This document shows, piece after piece, positions 22,468 to 34,599 of a DNA stretch of 64,000 nucleotides. The DNA comes from Sipunculus nudus (taxonomy: Eukaryota; Annelida; Sipuncula; Golfingiida; Sipunculidae), in assembly GCA_026874595.1 (NCBI GenBank), contig CM049320.1, forward strand, positions 46,142,714-46,206,713, in the 5' to 3' direction. The notes under the pieces are model-generated. The model was not told the DNA's origin. It was given only the letters and a program-made list of their open reading frames with translations, and searched no databases. The stretch's first letter is position 1; every line of letters starts with the position of its first letter. Position numbers and translations under genes: made by a program.

Positions 22468-25453
22468 AGCGAACCTGTGAGCTTATGCGATGGTGTGGCA
22501 GTGTCCGTCGTCCGTCGTCTGTACGTTAACCCATACTATCTTGAAAACGGCAAGAGTTAGCATTACAAAATTTTATGCAAAAAATTAGTCATCTAAAAAA
22601 CTCTATCGGATTTTGCTTATTTTTTGGCTAACTGCATTTTCTTAGATTTTATAGGGAAAAAGCTTAAAAGCTTTAAAAATCTTCTTCTCTGAAACTGTTC
22701 AGCCAAATTGTCCAATATTTAACAGAAATGATCTCTGGAACAATCTCTCTCAAGTTTGTTCAAATGGTTTAAGTTTGATGGTTTTCGGCAGAGTTACAAG
22801 AAGTTAAAATTAGTCATCTGTCCAAAAAAGCATACTAAAATTAAAATTTCAGAAACTGTTGGATCTATCATCACCAAATTTTATGGGAATGTTTGTCACA
22901 TGAGTCATATCTGAAATTGAGGTATTGGTGGTGCCACCTGCATCAGCCTTTTTTGTACAGGGGGTCATCAGTGCCCTTATCATACTGAGGGCTACAAAAA
23001 ACTTTTTCTCTGAAACCATATGGCCAAATTGTTTAATATTGCACAGAAATGATCTTAGGGTACTGCTTTCTGAATTTTGTTCAAATGGTCTCAGTTCAGT
23101 GACTTTTGGCTGTGTTATGGGAAGCTGAATTTAGCCATATGCCATGACAGCCTATTTAAGCACAGTGGCTAAAAAGATCTTCTTCTCAAAAACCACTGGG
23201 CCAATTTCTTAAATCTCACACATTAATTATCCTCAGATGTTGATAATTTAAGTTTGTTCAAATGGTTTTGGTTCAGTGATTTTTGGCCGAGTTGTGAGAA
23301 GCTTAACTTAGCCATTTTTCTGTATTTTCCTACAAGAGTTATAAACCTGCAAAACATTTTTGAAGGACACAACTGAGGCTAATTTGTTTAATACTTTACA
23401 ACGACTTGAGCTAGCATCATGAAATTTAATGTAAAAAAAATAGCCATCTGAAAAACTCTGCATTTTCATAGATTTTATTGAGAAAAAGCTAAAAGAATTG
23501 TTTAAAATCTTCTTCTCCAAAACTGTCAAGCCAAATTGTTCAATATTTAACAGAAATTGTCTCTTATACCATCGCTCTCAAATTTGTTTAAATGGTTAAA
23601 TTTGGGTGAATTTTGGCCGAGTTACAGGAAGTTGAATTTAGTCATCTGTCTAAAAAAGCATACTAAAATGACAATCTCAGAAATGGCCGGAGCTTTCATG
23701 ACCAAATTTTATGCCAGTGTTGGTCACATGAGTCATATATGAAATTCAGGTATTGGTGGCGCCACCTGCCTTGACATTTTTTTTAACTGGGGTCATTGGT
23801 CATCTGTATATTAACCCATAATTTCTCAGGAATAGCAGGAGCTACCATCCCCAGATTTTATGCAATAATCTCTCACATATCAAATGTTGTGGGATTCAGC
23901 TTATTTTTTTGTTATCTGCATATACTTAAATTTTATAGGGAAAAGGCTGAAAAACCTTTAAAAGTCTTCTACTTGTAAACAGTCCAGCCAAATTGTTCAA
24001 TATTTTACAGAAATGATCCCAGAGGCAAGCCTTCTCAAGTTTGTTCAAATGGTTTGCATTTGATGAATTTTAGCGGAATTACACAAATTTGAACTTAGTT
24101 ATTTGGCCAAGTAAGCATACTGACATAGTTATCTCAGAAATGACAGAACCTAGCATTACCAAGTATTGTGCAAATGTTGGTCACATGACTAGTATTTGAA
24201 GTTGCAGATTTTGTGTTGCCACCTACATTGACCTGGTTTTTATTTGCAAAAACCTCATAATTTTAACCTCTTTCAGCTGATAATGTTCATGATGAAACTA
24301 TCAAGTTGAATCGTTCAGTTTTTCAAAAGAATTATCCTAGGACATGGTTCTTTCAATCATATAGATTGTTGATTTTTGGTTGAGTCGTGAAAAGCTTAAG
24401 TTGGTCTTATGGCCATTATTATGTCTATTTCAAACTGAGGACTGCAATAGTGTTCTTCTACAATATTGTTGTTTCAATTATAACTTCTGTGACATTGCAC
24501 AAAACTTATTCTTAGGTGGCCTTTGTTCAAGTTTACTTGAATGATTTTTGGCAGAATTATTGGACCTTTAGCAATGAAAGAACTGCATCTTTTATTATTA
24601 TAGATATTTTTGGTAAAAAGTTTATGAATACGTCAGCTTGAAAAAAAAAGCATTTTAGCCAAAGTCTTTCAGTATGTGTAAACAGATTTACCAACAGGCA
24701 AAGATTGTGTCTGTATCATTAAATAGGTTGGAAAACTGCCAACTGTTTCAGATTTTGCAACAGATCAAGAGTTCATTCAGTGCAGCCAGGTACAGGTCAA
24801 AAGTTCACTCAGTCTAGCCAGGTGCAGGTCGTGAGTTCACTTAGTGCAGTAGCCTGAGCTAGCAATTTGTCACAGTTCACTTGGGGCAACTGGCTTTCTC
24901 ACCTAAGCCTGGTCAGCCCCATGCATCAGACTCAAGGTAAGTCTGATGTATTGGACTGATATATTTGCCTGTCTGTGATGGCTTTCTTGTTCACAAGACA
25001 GGTGTCGCCACCTACAATGACTTTTGCACAATGTATGTGCCTCCTTATTTCTACAGAGTAATTTGATATAATCAGCCTGAAATTCGGCATATTTATACAT
25101 ATCGAATAGCTTTGTCATAAACCAGACTTGTGGTGCCACCTACAATAATTTTTGCACAGTGTTTCCCTGCTTATTTCTCAGGAGGGGATTGATATATCAG
25201 TCTGAAATTGGGCATATGTATATATCTCTGATAGCTTTGTTATATACAAAACTGGTGTTACCAGCTACAATCATTTTTGTGTTGTGTGCACCCATACGAG
25301 ACTTTTAGCAGTGATGTTTGTGTAATTGTTACTTATTCAAAATGTTTAGTACTTGCATTGTTCATATACATGAAAAGTAATGGTTCAGCATTGAAGAATT
25401 ATACCTGGTGTATTTCCCAATGCACAGGTTCCATTAGGCCTGTAGGCCTTGTT
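22468..25453 (+). mobile_element. Complete family C HINE-like copy (3.0 kb)
   Basis: The 5' terminus AGCGAACCTGTG is matched by subterminal CACAGGTTC (25423-25431). A hairpin AGGCCT-GT-AGGCCT follows (25436-25449), then TTG-TT. Behind the 5' end is a GTCC/GTCG-rich stretch, then long tandem core units. The palindrome is perfect at 23755 and decayed at 22928. The last part (24900-25450) holds a different core in which the sequence at 25274-25278 is the empty counterpart of a family B insertion in the second C copy. There are no coding domains. Confidence 0.7.
25274..25278 (+). other. Empty target site (T5) for the family B insertion seen at 53494
   Basis: The sequence 'ctacaatca-TTTTT-gtgttgtg' is uninterrupted here. 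In the paralogous C copy it is split into TT + family B element + TTTTT counting B's final TT. This gives a direct empty/occupied comparison. Confidence 0.8.
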
Positions 25454-26095
25454 TTAGCTCAGCTGACTGCAAGTCAACTGAGGTATAGGAATGGCACTCA
25501 TTGGTTGTCTGGCTGTTTGTTAGCAGGGCACAAATTGTAACCACTAACCCTAGAAACTTGTAACTGGATATCCAGGTAGGTCAATAAAAAGATCTTCTCA
25601 GAAACCTAAAACTATGTCACTGAGACCTATATCCTCTGAGCTATTGGGCTCTGAATTACCCCCCAGAATAATTAAAAATTTGCTACAAAACCTCCAGTAT
25701 CCAGGAGTGTCACAAATTGTATCTGCTAGCCCTAGGTTGTTCCAATGTAATATACAGGAAATCTTGGGCAATCTCCATGGAAACATGAAATTAGGTCATG
25801 GTGACCTATATTACTGGCAAAAACATTTTTAGCACCCAAATAGTCAGACAGGGTACAAAACTTTACTGTTGGACCTAGAATATTCTGTCTTGACATCCAG
25901 GAAGCTCCTTTAGAAATGTGCACGGTCATTTTTAGCTCAGCTGACTGCATACAAAAAGGCTAGATTTCATGGGAAAGGCTGGACATATTAACGCCATGTA
26001 GATTTTTATTCCTCTTGATGCTCTGTCATAAGTGGTTAAATTGAATCCACAAGAACTCTGTTGCAGTTTACTTGCTTATTATAATTACTTGTATC
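25454..26095 (+). repeat. Family A 5' end and core
   Basis: A family A 5' terminus at 25456 (AGCTCAGCTGACT) is followed by core sequence. A second truncated start lies at 25937 (AGCTCAGCTGACTGC). Family C is inserted immediately to its left. No gene is seen. Confidence 0.55.
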
Positions 26096-26678
26096 TGTTG
26101 AAGTCATAGCTATCTTAAAAACTGCAGAAGCTAACATCACCAAATTTTTTGCAAATAATCAGTCATCTGAAAAACTCTATCGGATTTTGTTTATTTTTTT
26201 CTAACTGCATTTTCTTAGATTTTATAGGGAAAAAGCTTAAAAAGCTTTCAAAATCTTCTTCTCTGAAACTGTCCAGCCAAATTGTCCAATATTTCACAGA
26301 AATGATCCCTGGAACAATCTTTCTCAAGTTTGTTCAAATGGTTCATGTTCTGAGATTTTTGGCCAAGTTACAGGAGGTTGAACTTCGTCATCTGTCATAA
26401 AAAGCACACTAAAACTAAAATCTCAGAAACGGCTAGAGCTATAATCACCAAATTTTATACCAATGTTTGTCACATATGTCATATCTGAAATTGAGGTATT
26501 GGTGGCGCCACCTACATTGATGTGTTTATTACAAGCGAAAATGTAATTTTAAACTCTTCAAGCTTATACACTGATTTATGATGAAACTGTTAAGCTGATT
26601 GTTTTAAACTTTAAGAATTATTCTATGGTATGGTTCTGCCAGTTTTATAAGAATAGATTGGGTAAATACAGCTTTAAA
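26096..26678 (+). repeat. Family C core-type fragment
   Basis: This is sequence of the type found at 22550-23000 and 51290-51730 ('ctatctt..aaactgcagaagctaacatcacc..'), with a perfect palindrome at 26511-26522. No termini are present. No gene is seen. Confidence 0.55.
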
Positions 26679-27529
26679 CAAGGGACCCATGGGTCACGGC
26701 GCTCAGCTGATCATGACTGGACTATAAATGTATCACCATTGTGATACTATATTCAGTAGATAAAGCTTAGAATATCATGGTCATGTTGGGCTTTTATAAA
26801 GGAATATAATGTAATATGAGTAAATGATATATGAAATAACGTGACTGATGGATTAATATAGAGTAAAATATAGTGGTTAATTTTTTATTTATTTGGGAGG
26901 GGTAAAAAAAAGCAATTTATTTTAGCAAATATGAATGCAATGACAGTATACTGAGCAGTGGTATAATGATGATAAGGCTATTTGTTAAAGGATCTATAGT
27001 GTATGGAAAACTGCAAGATTTCAATTTGACAGATACAAGGTTATGATTAACTATGCTGATGAGGGGATTTATGAATTTGTGACTGTATGACATGATATCT
27101 TGACAAGATCGGTCTTGACAAGGTACATTATTTTAATGCCCCTCATGTCTACATATTACACAATATTGACATAATTTCTGGCATGTAAAATGGACAAATG
27201 GTCAACAGTGCTTATAAAAAAAAGTTTATTAATGAACATTAAATATTTAAAACAGGCAGAAAGATGGAGAAACAAAGCAAATCATTTTTTCCCCATTCTA
27301 CTGAGCCAAGAAAAAATTAACAATATTTGCATTTATTCCTTTTTTCATTACATAATTTTAATCCAAGATTCCGAATGTTACTACAAATTTACAGTATAAC
27401 ACACATGTTATTGTGAATATTTCAGCTGATTCACATTTCTAAATTGCATCAACATTTATAGCTAATGTATCTAGTTTATAGTACCTGTCAACAGAATGGG
27501 ATGGAAGGAGGAAGGGAGGCAATTAGGGT

Positions 27530-27579
<50 letters not shown>

Positions 27580-27613
27580 AAGAAAGATGGAGAAAGAAAG
27601 AGAAAAAGGTGAG

Positions 27614-27647
<34 letters not shown>

Positions 27648-27695
27648 GAGAGCTAGACTACCAGAGAGAGAGAGAAAGAGAGAAAGAGAGGCTCT
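27530..27695 (+). repeat. (GA)n microsatellite, left arm
   Basis: GA-rich tract with interspersed AAAG units. The Arg/Glu-repeat ORFs over it are low-complexity translations. It is the inverted partner of the CT tract at 29470-29600. Confidence 0.9.
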
Positions 27696-29469
27696 CTGGT
27701 AATTACTGCCTGACCCAGCCTGACCCAGACACTCACAGTTTCAGTAGGTCAGACCTGAAGGTGATATGTTACTGCCCAGTACACTGCATTTATACTGATC
27801 TGATGTAAACAATGAAGACATGGTACCTGGAAACTTGAATTGAATCTACAGTTTTTGATCAATTGGTTTCAAATTTAAGATTTTAACAGATGAAATGTTA
27901 ATGTGTACATGCTGTGAAAATTAAATCCACAGCACTAACAGGAAAAATTTGAATATTTATATTTTTTTAAATGGTATAAGGAAAAAAGAAAAGTATTCTC
28001 AAATATAAAACTAATACATGTGTTAAAATTAATCCAAGGATCAAAACACCCTATATATTATACCAGGAGCAAACTGGAGTTGGGAATGTAGGTAGACATT
28101 TTTTGCCAGGGATATAACATTATTTAATCAAGATTCAATTGTATTCCCAAAATTAGTTCTGAATTTTTCAAATTTTATAAGTTATTAGCATAAATATAAA
28201 ATCAGTACCTTAAATTTTGCCCAACTTTGGCCATGGCATGTTTTTTCCCTGTAAGCACTGTTGATTTAATTTTCATATCTTGCACTGGTAAGGATTTAAG
28301 CTTCTAAATTCTGAAGTTATAAAAGGAATTGGTCAAAAACTAGCTTTTATGAAAGTTTTTATGAGACCATATCACACCTTGGCTGTACTGAAGCCCCTCT
28401 TTTATGTCCCCACATTGACCTTTCAGGCCAATTATGCATGCTTGAAGTGAGGCACTCTGCAGCCAGCCAGCTCTTGGGTGGCATCAACTGGATCTAACTG
28501 TCCAACCCCCTCCACTAGTATTTGTTTAGGCCATAAACATAACAATAAACTTTTTTTTAATATTTTGTTTATGATAAGAACTTAAAAAAATAAATGGAAA
28601 AGGAATTTATAGTTAATGAGTTACAGGGGATTACCTTGCAATTACTGATCATTTATGGATCTTCCACTGATGGCCAAAATTGTATTTCAAATGACACCAT
28701 GCAGTCACCATTGGGTATTTTTCATTTCAACCATAAAAATGAAAAATAAATAATTAAAATAAATTGTTGTTTACTATTAGGGATTATATGAAGCAAGATA
28801 ATGATAGACAAGGATGCAGTTGATTATATTAAATTAATCTAAATTTCCAGGTCCTTTCCAGGTCTTTAACTTGTTGGTTTATATTTATTACAAAATTAAA
28901 ATAATTAATAAATATGTCAAAAATTTAAAATATTACTCAGACAAGTGTTCATTAAAGATTTTAATTTGTTTGACTTATAACTCATGGTTGTATCAGTTGT
29001 TAAATGAGACTGGCTAAATAATCAAAATTTATATTGCTGGTCCTTTATTTCAGTTCATAAAATTAAACATTCCCAACTCGAGTTTGCTCCTGGTATGATA
29101 TATTAGGTGTTTTGATCCTTGGATTAATTTTAACACATGTATTAGTTTAATAGCTGAGAATACTTTTCTTTTTTTCCTGATACCATTTAAAAAAATATAA
29201 ATATTCAAATTTTTCCTGTTAGTGCTGTGGATATAATTTTCACAGCATGTACACATTAACATTTCATCTGTTAAAATCTTAAATTTGAAACCAATTGATC
29301 AAAAACTGTAGATTTTATTCAAGTTTCCAGGTACCATGTCTTCATTGTTTGCATCAGATCAGTATAAATGCAGTGTACTGGGCAGTTACATAACACCTTC
29401 AGGTCTGACCTACTGCCACTGTGAGTGTCTGGGTCAGGCTGGGTCAGGCAGTAATTACCAGAGAGCCTC

Positions 29470-29553
29470 TCTTTCTCTCTCTCTCTGGCAGTCTAGGTCT
29501 CTCTTTCTTTCTCTTTCTCTGATCTGCTTTTTCTCTTTCTTTCTCCATCTTTC

Positions 29554-29600
<47 letters not shown>
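29470..29600 (+). repeat. (CT)n microsatellite, right arm
   Basis: CT-rich tract mirrored to the GA tract at 27530-27695 within the large inverted repeat. Confidence 0.9.
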
Positions 29601-29602
<2 letters not shown>

Positions 29603-30902
29603 AATTGCCTCCCTTGCTCCCTCCATCCCATTCTGTTGACAGGTACTATAAACTAGATACATTAGCTATAAATGTTGATGCAATTTAGAAATGTGAATCA
29701 ACTGAAATATTCACAATCACATGTATGTTATACTGTAAATTTATAGTAACATTCGGAAACTTGGATTAAAATTATGTAATGAAAAAAAGGAATAAATGCA
29801 AATATTGTTAATTTTTTCTTGGCTCAGTAGAATGGGGAAAAAAAATTATTTGCTTTGTTTCTCCATCTTTCTTTCTGTTTTAAATATTTAATGTTCATGA
29901 ATAAACTTTTTTTTATAAGCACTGTTGAATTAAATTTCATATCCTGTATGTATATGCAAGGGTGTTGTAACTCTCACCATCCCCTTCTTCATCCCACTGA
30001 GGCTTTGCTCCTTGGCACTGTGAACAATAGTTCTATGGCTATAGCATAAAATTTAATAATTAAAGAAAATATCTACAGAGAGACAGAGGCATTGTAACTG
30101 TGATCATAACACAACACCCCTCCCCCCCCTATCAAGTGTCATTGCACCTGTGGAATGAGGACTTTATGGCAACTGTATACATATCATAAAATTGATAAAA
30201 AAGGTTTACCAAATAAATTGGATCTCATCAGACAAATGTGTAAACTGTTGAACTGTCAACAGCTTATCAAAAAGGTAACCAATGGAAAGGCATGGTCAGG
30301 TCTCAAATATTATTTGCAACATTTTCTTCAATCATATAAACCAACCATGGCCCAGATTACCTCTTCCTCTCAAACATTATCTACATTTCATCATATTTTT
30401 AAGATTTTAACCTTCCAGGTGGTTCAGTACTGTTGACCATTTGTCCATAGGTACCTATGTCAAGACCGATCTTGTCAAGATATTATGTCATACAGTCACA
30501 AATTCATAAATCCCCTCATCAGCATAGTTAATCATAACCTTTTATCTGTCAAATTGAACTCTTGCAGTTTTCCATACACTATAGATCCTTCAACAAATAG
30601 CCTTATCATCATTATACCACTGCTTAGCATACTGTCATTGCATTCGTATTTGCTCAAATAAATTGCTTTTTTCGACCCCTCCCAAATAAATAAAAAATAA
30701 ACCACTATATTTTACTCCATATTAATCCATCAGTCAGGTTATTTCATATATCATTTACTCACATATTACATTATATTCCTTTATAAAACCCAACATGACC
30801 ATGATATTCTAAGCTTTATCTACTCAGTATAGTATCACAATGGTGATACATTTATAGTCCAATCAGGATCAGCTGAGCGCCGTGACCCATGGGTCCCTTG
30901 TT

Positions 30903-32009
30903 TACAAAGTGCATTATGTTTGGGCCTAGAACTTAAAACAATTACACATTACTTACGTCATTTCTGGCATATGCATAGCGAATGTATAGAAAAATATTTA
31001 TATTATATATGATCAAAGTCAGATCAGTGGTTTAGATATTAGGCAATCTTAAAGTGTAACAATGGGTTTTTAATGGAAAAATGAAGTTTTTTCTTAATAT
31101 CTCGAAGGAATGCAGTCCTAGTGACCAAACTTTTAGTATGGTAGGGGATTTGGGGGACATCTAACTGTATGCCAAATTTTAGTAACTTAGAGATGAGGCT
31201 GGGGAGCTGAGCTCAAGTAAACTGCATAACACTAGCTTGATGTAAACAAATGTGACATGGTGCTTGAAAACTTGAATAAAATCTACAGTTTTTGATCAAC
31301 TGGTTTCAAAATTTTTTTTTAACAGTTGAAATGGTAACAAAAACATTCATTGACAATTAAATCCACAGCAGTTACAGGTAAAAAAAGTGCCATGGTCAAA
31401 CTTTGGCAAAATTTAAGCTACCAATTTTATATTTTTACCTATATTTAAAATAATTTAACAGATTTTGATCTAATTTTTGGTATACAATTAAATTTTGATT
31501 ATTTAAAGTAGTATTACTGAAAAAAAGTCCCTACCTTTAACACTTTTGGTCTTAAGTGACCAAATATCTTTCCTGATTTTTTTACAAAGTCCATTATGTT
31601 TGGCCCATAACTTTTTTAAATTAAATAATACTGACTTAATTTTTGGCATGTACATAGGATTTATATAGAGGAATTTTAATGGTAAAAATGAAGAAAACCA
31701 GATGAGTGGTTTTGATATTAGGCAGTCCTGAATTGTGAAAATAGATTTCTAATAAAAAATTGAGGTTTTTTCCTTAATATCTTGAAGGAACGAAGTCCTA
31801 TTGACCCAATTTTTGGCATGGTAGGAGATTTTGGGGACATCTAACTGTATGCCGAATTTCAGGTTCGTAGGTCCAATGGTGTCGAAACGTGCCAGTCTTA
31901 CGGACGGACATCCAGACGGACAGACAGACGGACGGACGGCACGACAGACGGACGGACGACGGACAATGGACCACGACTATAGCTCAGATGACTTATAGTC
32001 AGCTGAGCT
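30903..32009 (-). repeat. Family A 5' half, minus strand
   Basis: The 5' terminus lies at 32009 (reads AGCTCAGCTGACT on the minus strand), with the fold-back partner and a GTCC-type stretch following leftward. The body continues to about 30903, where the inverted-repeat arm begins. It may be the 5' part of the same minus-strand element whose 3' end is at 26679, interrupted by a plus-strand copy. Confidence 0.6.
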
Positions 32010-32375
32010 AAAAAGCATTGTAGCCAATTGAAACAGGCTTTCTGTGTTTGAAAACAGATTTGACAACATGCTGAGGTTTAGCAGCCAAGTCAAGAGGTCA
32101 CTCAGTACAAACAGGTGGGGTCCAGACATCATCATGGCAACTGACCTGGCTCTGGCGGGTGTTTAGAAAATGTGTCTAGACATCTAGACACAGCGTCTAG
32201 ACGTCTAGACACAATGTCTAGTTGCAGAATTCCCAGATTATTGGAACTATATCTTTCAACTGTTTGAAAAAACTTGGTTTGCATTTTAAGCAAATCGGGT
32301 TTATCATCAGGTCACATGTGAACTGCTGCGACCTCATTTTTTGGTTGACCTCTGACCATCCTCGATTTAATGACA
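32010..32375 (+). other. Segment with a TCTAGAC palindrome cluster
   Basis: The first part (32020-32170) resembles sequence near 24640-24860 and 52950-53110 (family C interior). A cluster of TCTAGAC repeats follows (32176-32220), ending in TGTCTAG-TT. Then comes a short family B-like lead ('gggtttatcatcaggtcacatgtgaac'). No gene is seen. Confidence 0.4.
32176..32220. repeat. TCTAGAC palindromic cluster
   Basis: Five copies of TCTAGAC/GTCTAG in about 45 bp. They include the perfect 16-bp palindrome GTCTAGACGTCTAGAC. The cluster ends with TCTAG-TT, the same last bases as the family B and D 3' ends. Confidence 0.6.
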
Positions 32376-33340
32376 GGTGGCGCCACCTACATTCACATTA
32401 ACTCTGCAGACATCCAAGCTCATATCTTGGGAAACCGTTTGACCGATTTTGCAAAAATTTTGCATGTGTATAGATCTCACATAGCTTGACAGCTCTCTTG
32501 ATTTTATGACAGGTGGCGCCACCTACATTCACGTTTACTCTGCAGACATCCAAGCTCATATCTCGGGAACCATTTGACTGATTGGACCAAAATTTTGCTT
32601 GTGTATAGATCTCACGTAGCTCTTCATCATAGGCAAAACTGGTGGCGCCACCTGCAACACTTATGCACAGCGTCCATCTGTTCATCTGCCTTGGGATAAA
32701 ATCACTCATATCTCAGCAGTGATGACTTTTGCACCTGAAATTTTGCAGGTTTATACATCCTGGACAGTTCTCTTGATTTTATGACAGGTGGCACCACCTA
32801 CAGAGAGGTTCATGAAAAATCTCCTTGGATTCCTGGAATTAGGTCTCTCTTACCCATATTCTTCAAGCTATGGGCCTCCAAAGTACCCCCAGATGATGAA
32901 AAGTTTGATACAAAAGCTCAAGTATCTGAACAACTGATGCATTGATCACCATGATTTTTTTGCATGGATATTGATCATGGAGTGTTACATCAGTTTTTGC
33001 AGACTGGTGGCGCCACCTGTATTTTTTCGTTTTTTTATGATTTTTTTCTCAATTTTGAGACCTTAAAAGATTCCGTCATCTGTTAAAAAAGCACAAATCA
33101 TAAGGGGGGGGGGCATGAAAATCTCCTTGGAAACCTAAAATTAGGTCTCTGTTACCCCAAACCTGAGAGCTATGGGGCTTCCAAGTACCCCCCAGAATAA
33201 TAAAAAATTTGAAACAAAAGCTCAAATATCTGAACAACTAATGCATTGATCACCATGATTTTTTTGCATGGATATTGATCATGGGGTGTTACATCAGTTT
33301 CTGCAGACTGGTGGCGCCACCTGTATTTTTTTCCATTTTT
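32376..33340 (+). repeat. Family B core units passing into family A core
   Basis: Perfect palindromes at 32376, 32512 and 32641, and a decayed one at 32787, are spaced 129-146 bp (family B core). From about 32801 the sequence is family A core, with palindromes at 33006 and 33310. It is interrupted at 33341 by a family A copy and continues at 57515. Confidence 0.65.
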
Positions 33341-33859
33341 AGCTCAGCTGACTGTAAGTCATCTGAGCTTTAGCAATCACTCTTTGTCCGTCGTCCGTCC
33401 TTTCGTCCGGCCGTCAGTCCGTTAACAGGGCACAAATCGTAACCGCTGGACCTAGAATCTTCTCACTTTACGTCCTGAGAGGTCCATGAAAAATCTCCTC
33501 GGAAAACTAGAATTAGGTCTCTGTTACCCATATTCTTCGAGCTATGGGGCTCCGAAGTGCCCCCCCCCCCCAGAAAAATAGAAAAATTTGATACAAAAGC
33601 TCAAGTATCTGAAGAACTAATGCATTGATCACTATGATTCTTTGCATGGATATTCATGATGGAGTGTTTTATCAGTTTCTGCAGACTGGTGGTGCCACCT
33701 GTAATTTTTTTATTTTTTAACGATTTTTTTTCTCTCTATTTTGAGACCTTAAAAGATGCCATCATGTGTTAACAGGGCAAAAATCGTAAACACTGGACCT
33801 GGAATCTTCTAACTTTACATCCAGTTAGGTCCATGAAAAGTCTCCTTGGAAACCTGGAA

Positions 33860-33862
33860 TAA
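33860..33862. other. Target-site duplication TAA, left of element X
   Basis: TAA immediately left of the inverted terminus TAGTGTAG. The partner TAA is at 56481-56483. The reconstructed empty site differs from the core consensus by one base. Confidence 0.65.
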
Positions 33863-34252
33863 TAGTGTAGACGGGGATGTATTTCCGTAGGAATTTGATG
33901 CCCAAATTGCGAAAATGACTGATTTAGCATAAACAGGATATGAACTTACGGAAAATGTTTGGTAACAAATTTTCATATCCCACTAACACCGAAAATGCAA
34001 GATGGCCAGCTTCACCCTTGGGAATTATTGAGTGTTGGGAATATAGTGTACTTGCACATGTAACAGAACGACGTTTTCTTAGGAATTGAATAAGATAGTT
34101 CTTGCTTTCGTTTTATTTGCACTTAAGCTGATGAATGAATGCAGGTTATATTTATTTTTATGCACACTGTGACCACAAGGAATCCAAGATGGCCACCACT
34201 GCAGTCTTAACATAGAGATAATGCTATTATACTGAAATTGTCTCTTGAAACT

Positions 34253-34449
34253 TGTCATGTACTAGACAGACTGTTTAGTTTTTATATCAGTATCTCCGCA
34301 TATGTGTTTAAGTTTTGGAGTCATTGACATACACCCTATATGCTTTTCATGTTTGTGCAAATGACACACGCCCGGTGGCCTCGTTGTGATCTCGTTGGTA
34401 ATATATGTTTGTTTTTACTACAAGGACTTTTCATTGCCTTCGTGGAGCC
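34253..34449 (+). repeat. Gypsy-2 5' LTR, first 197 bp
   Basis: It matches 48086-48282 of the intact 3' LTR. It stops at GAGCC (34445-34449), the target duplicated by the Gypsy-1 insertion. Confidence 0.9.
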
Positions 34450-34544
34450 TGTTGTATTAGTTGTATTTAGTTGTAGGACACACAGACTTGACGATCACAG
34501 ACTCACTTGAAGAGAACAACGCTTTGTCAGCTACACATGTTTTT
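34450..34544 (-). repeat. Gypsy-1 3' LTR, left part
   Basis: It is essentially identical to 42989-43083 of the intact LTR. It is interrupted in the T7 run by the family A insertion. Confidence 0.9.
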
Positions 34545-34599
34545 AGCTCAGCTGACTGAAAGTCATCTGAGCTATAGCGATCACTCTTTGTCCGTCGTC

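Larger units (their letters stand above)
26679..30900. repeat. Large imperfect inverted repeat of family A 3' halves
   Basis: The left arm (26679-28089) is the diverged reverse complement of the right arm (29067-30900), around a spacer of about 980 bp (28090-29066). Both outer ends are family A 3' termini pointing outward: CAAGGGACCCATGGGTC on the left and GACCCATGGGTCCCTTG on the right. Matching landmarks include the GA/CT microsatellites, a segment with 'ctgggtcaggctgggtcagg' and its complement, and 'atggtgatacatttatagtcc' and its complement. The right arm is longer, because the left arm lacks about 500 bp near 27207. No coding domains are present. Confidence 0.75.

Noticed and set aside
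27465-27808. ORFs rich in Arg and Glu
   Set aside because: They are translations of the (GA)n microsatellite and have no other content.
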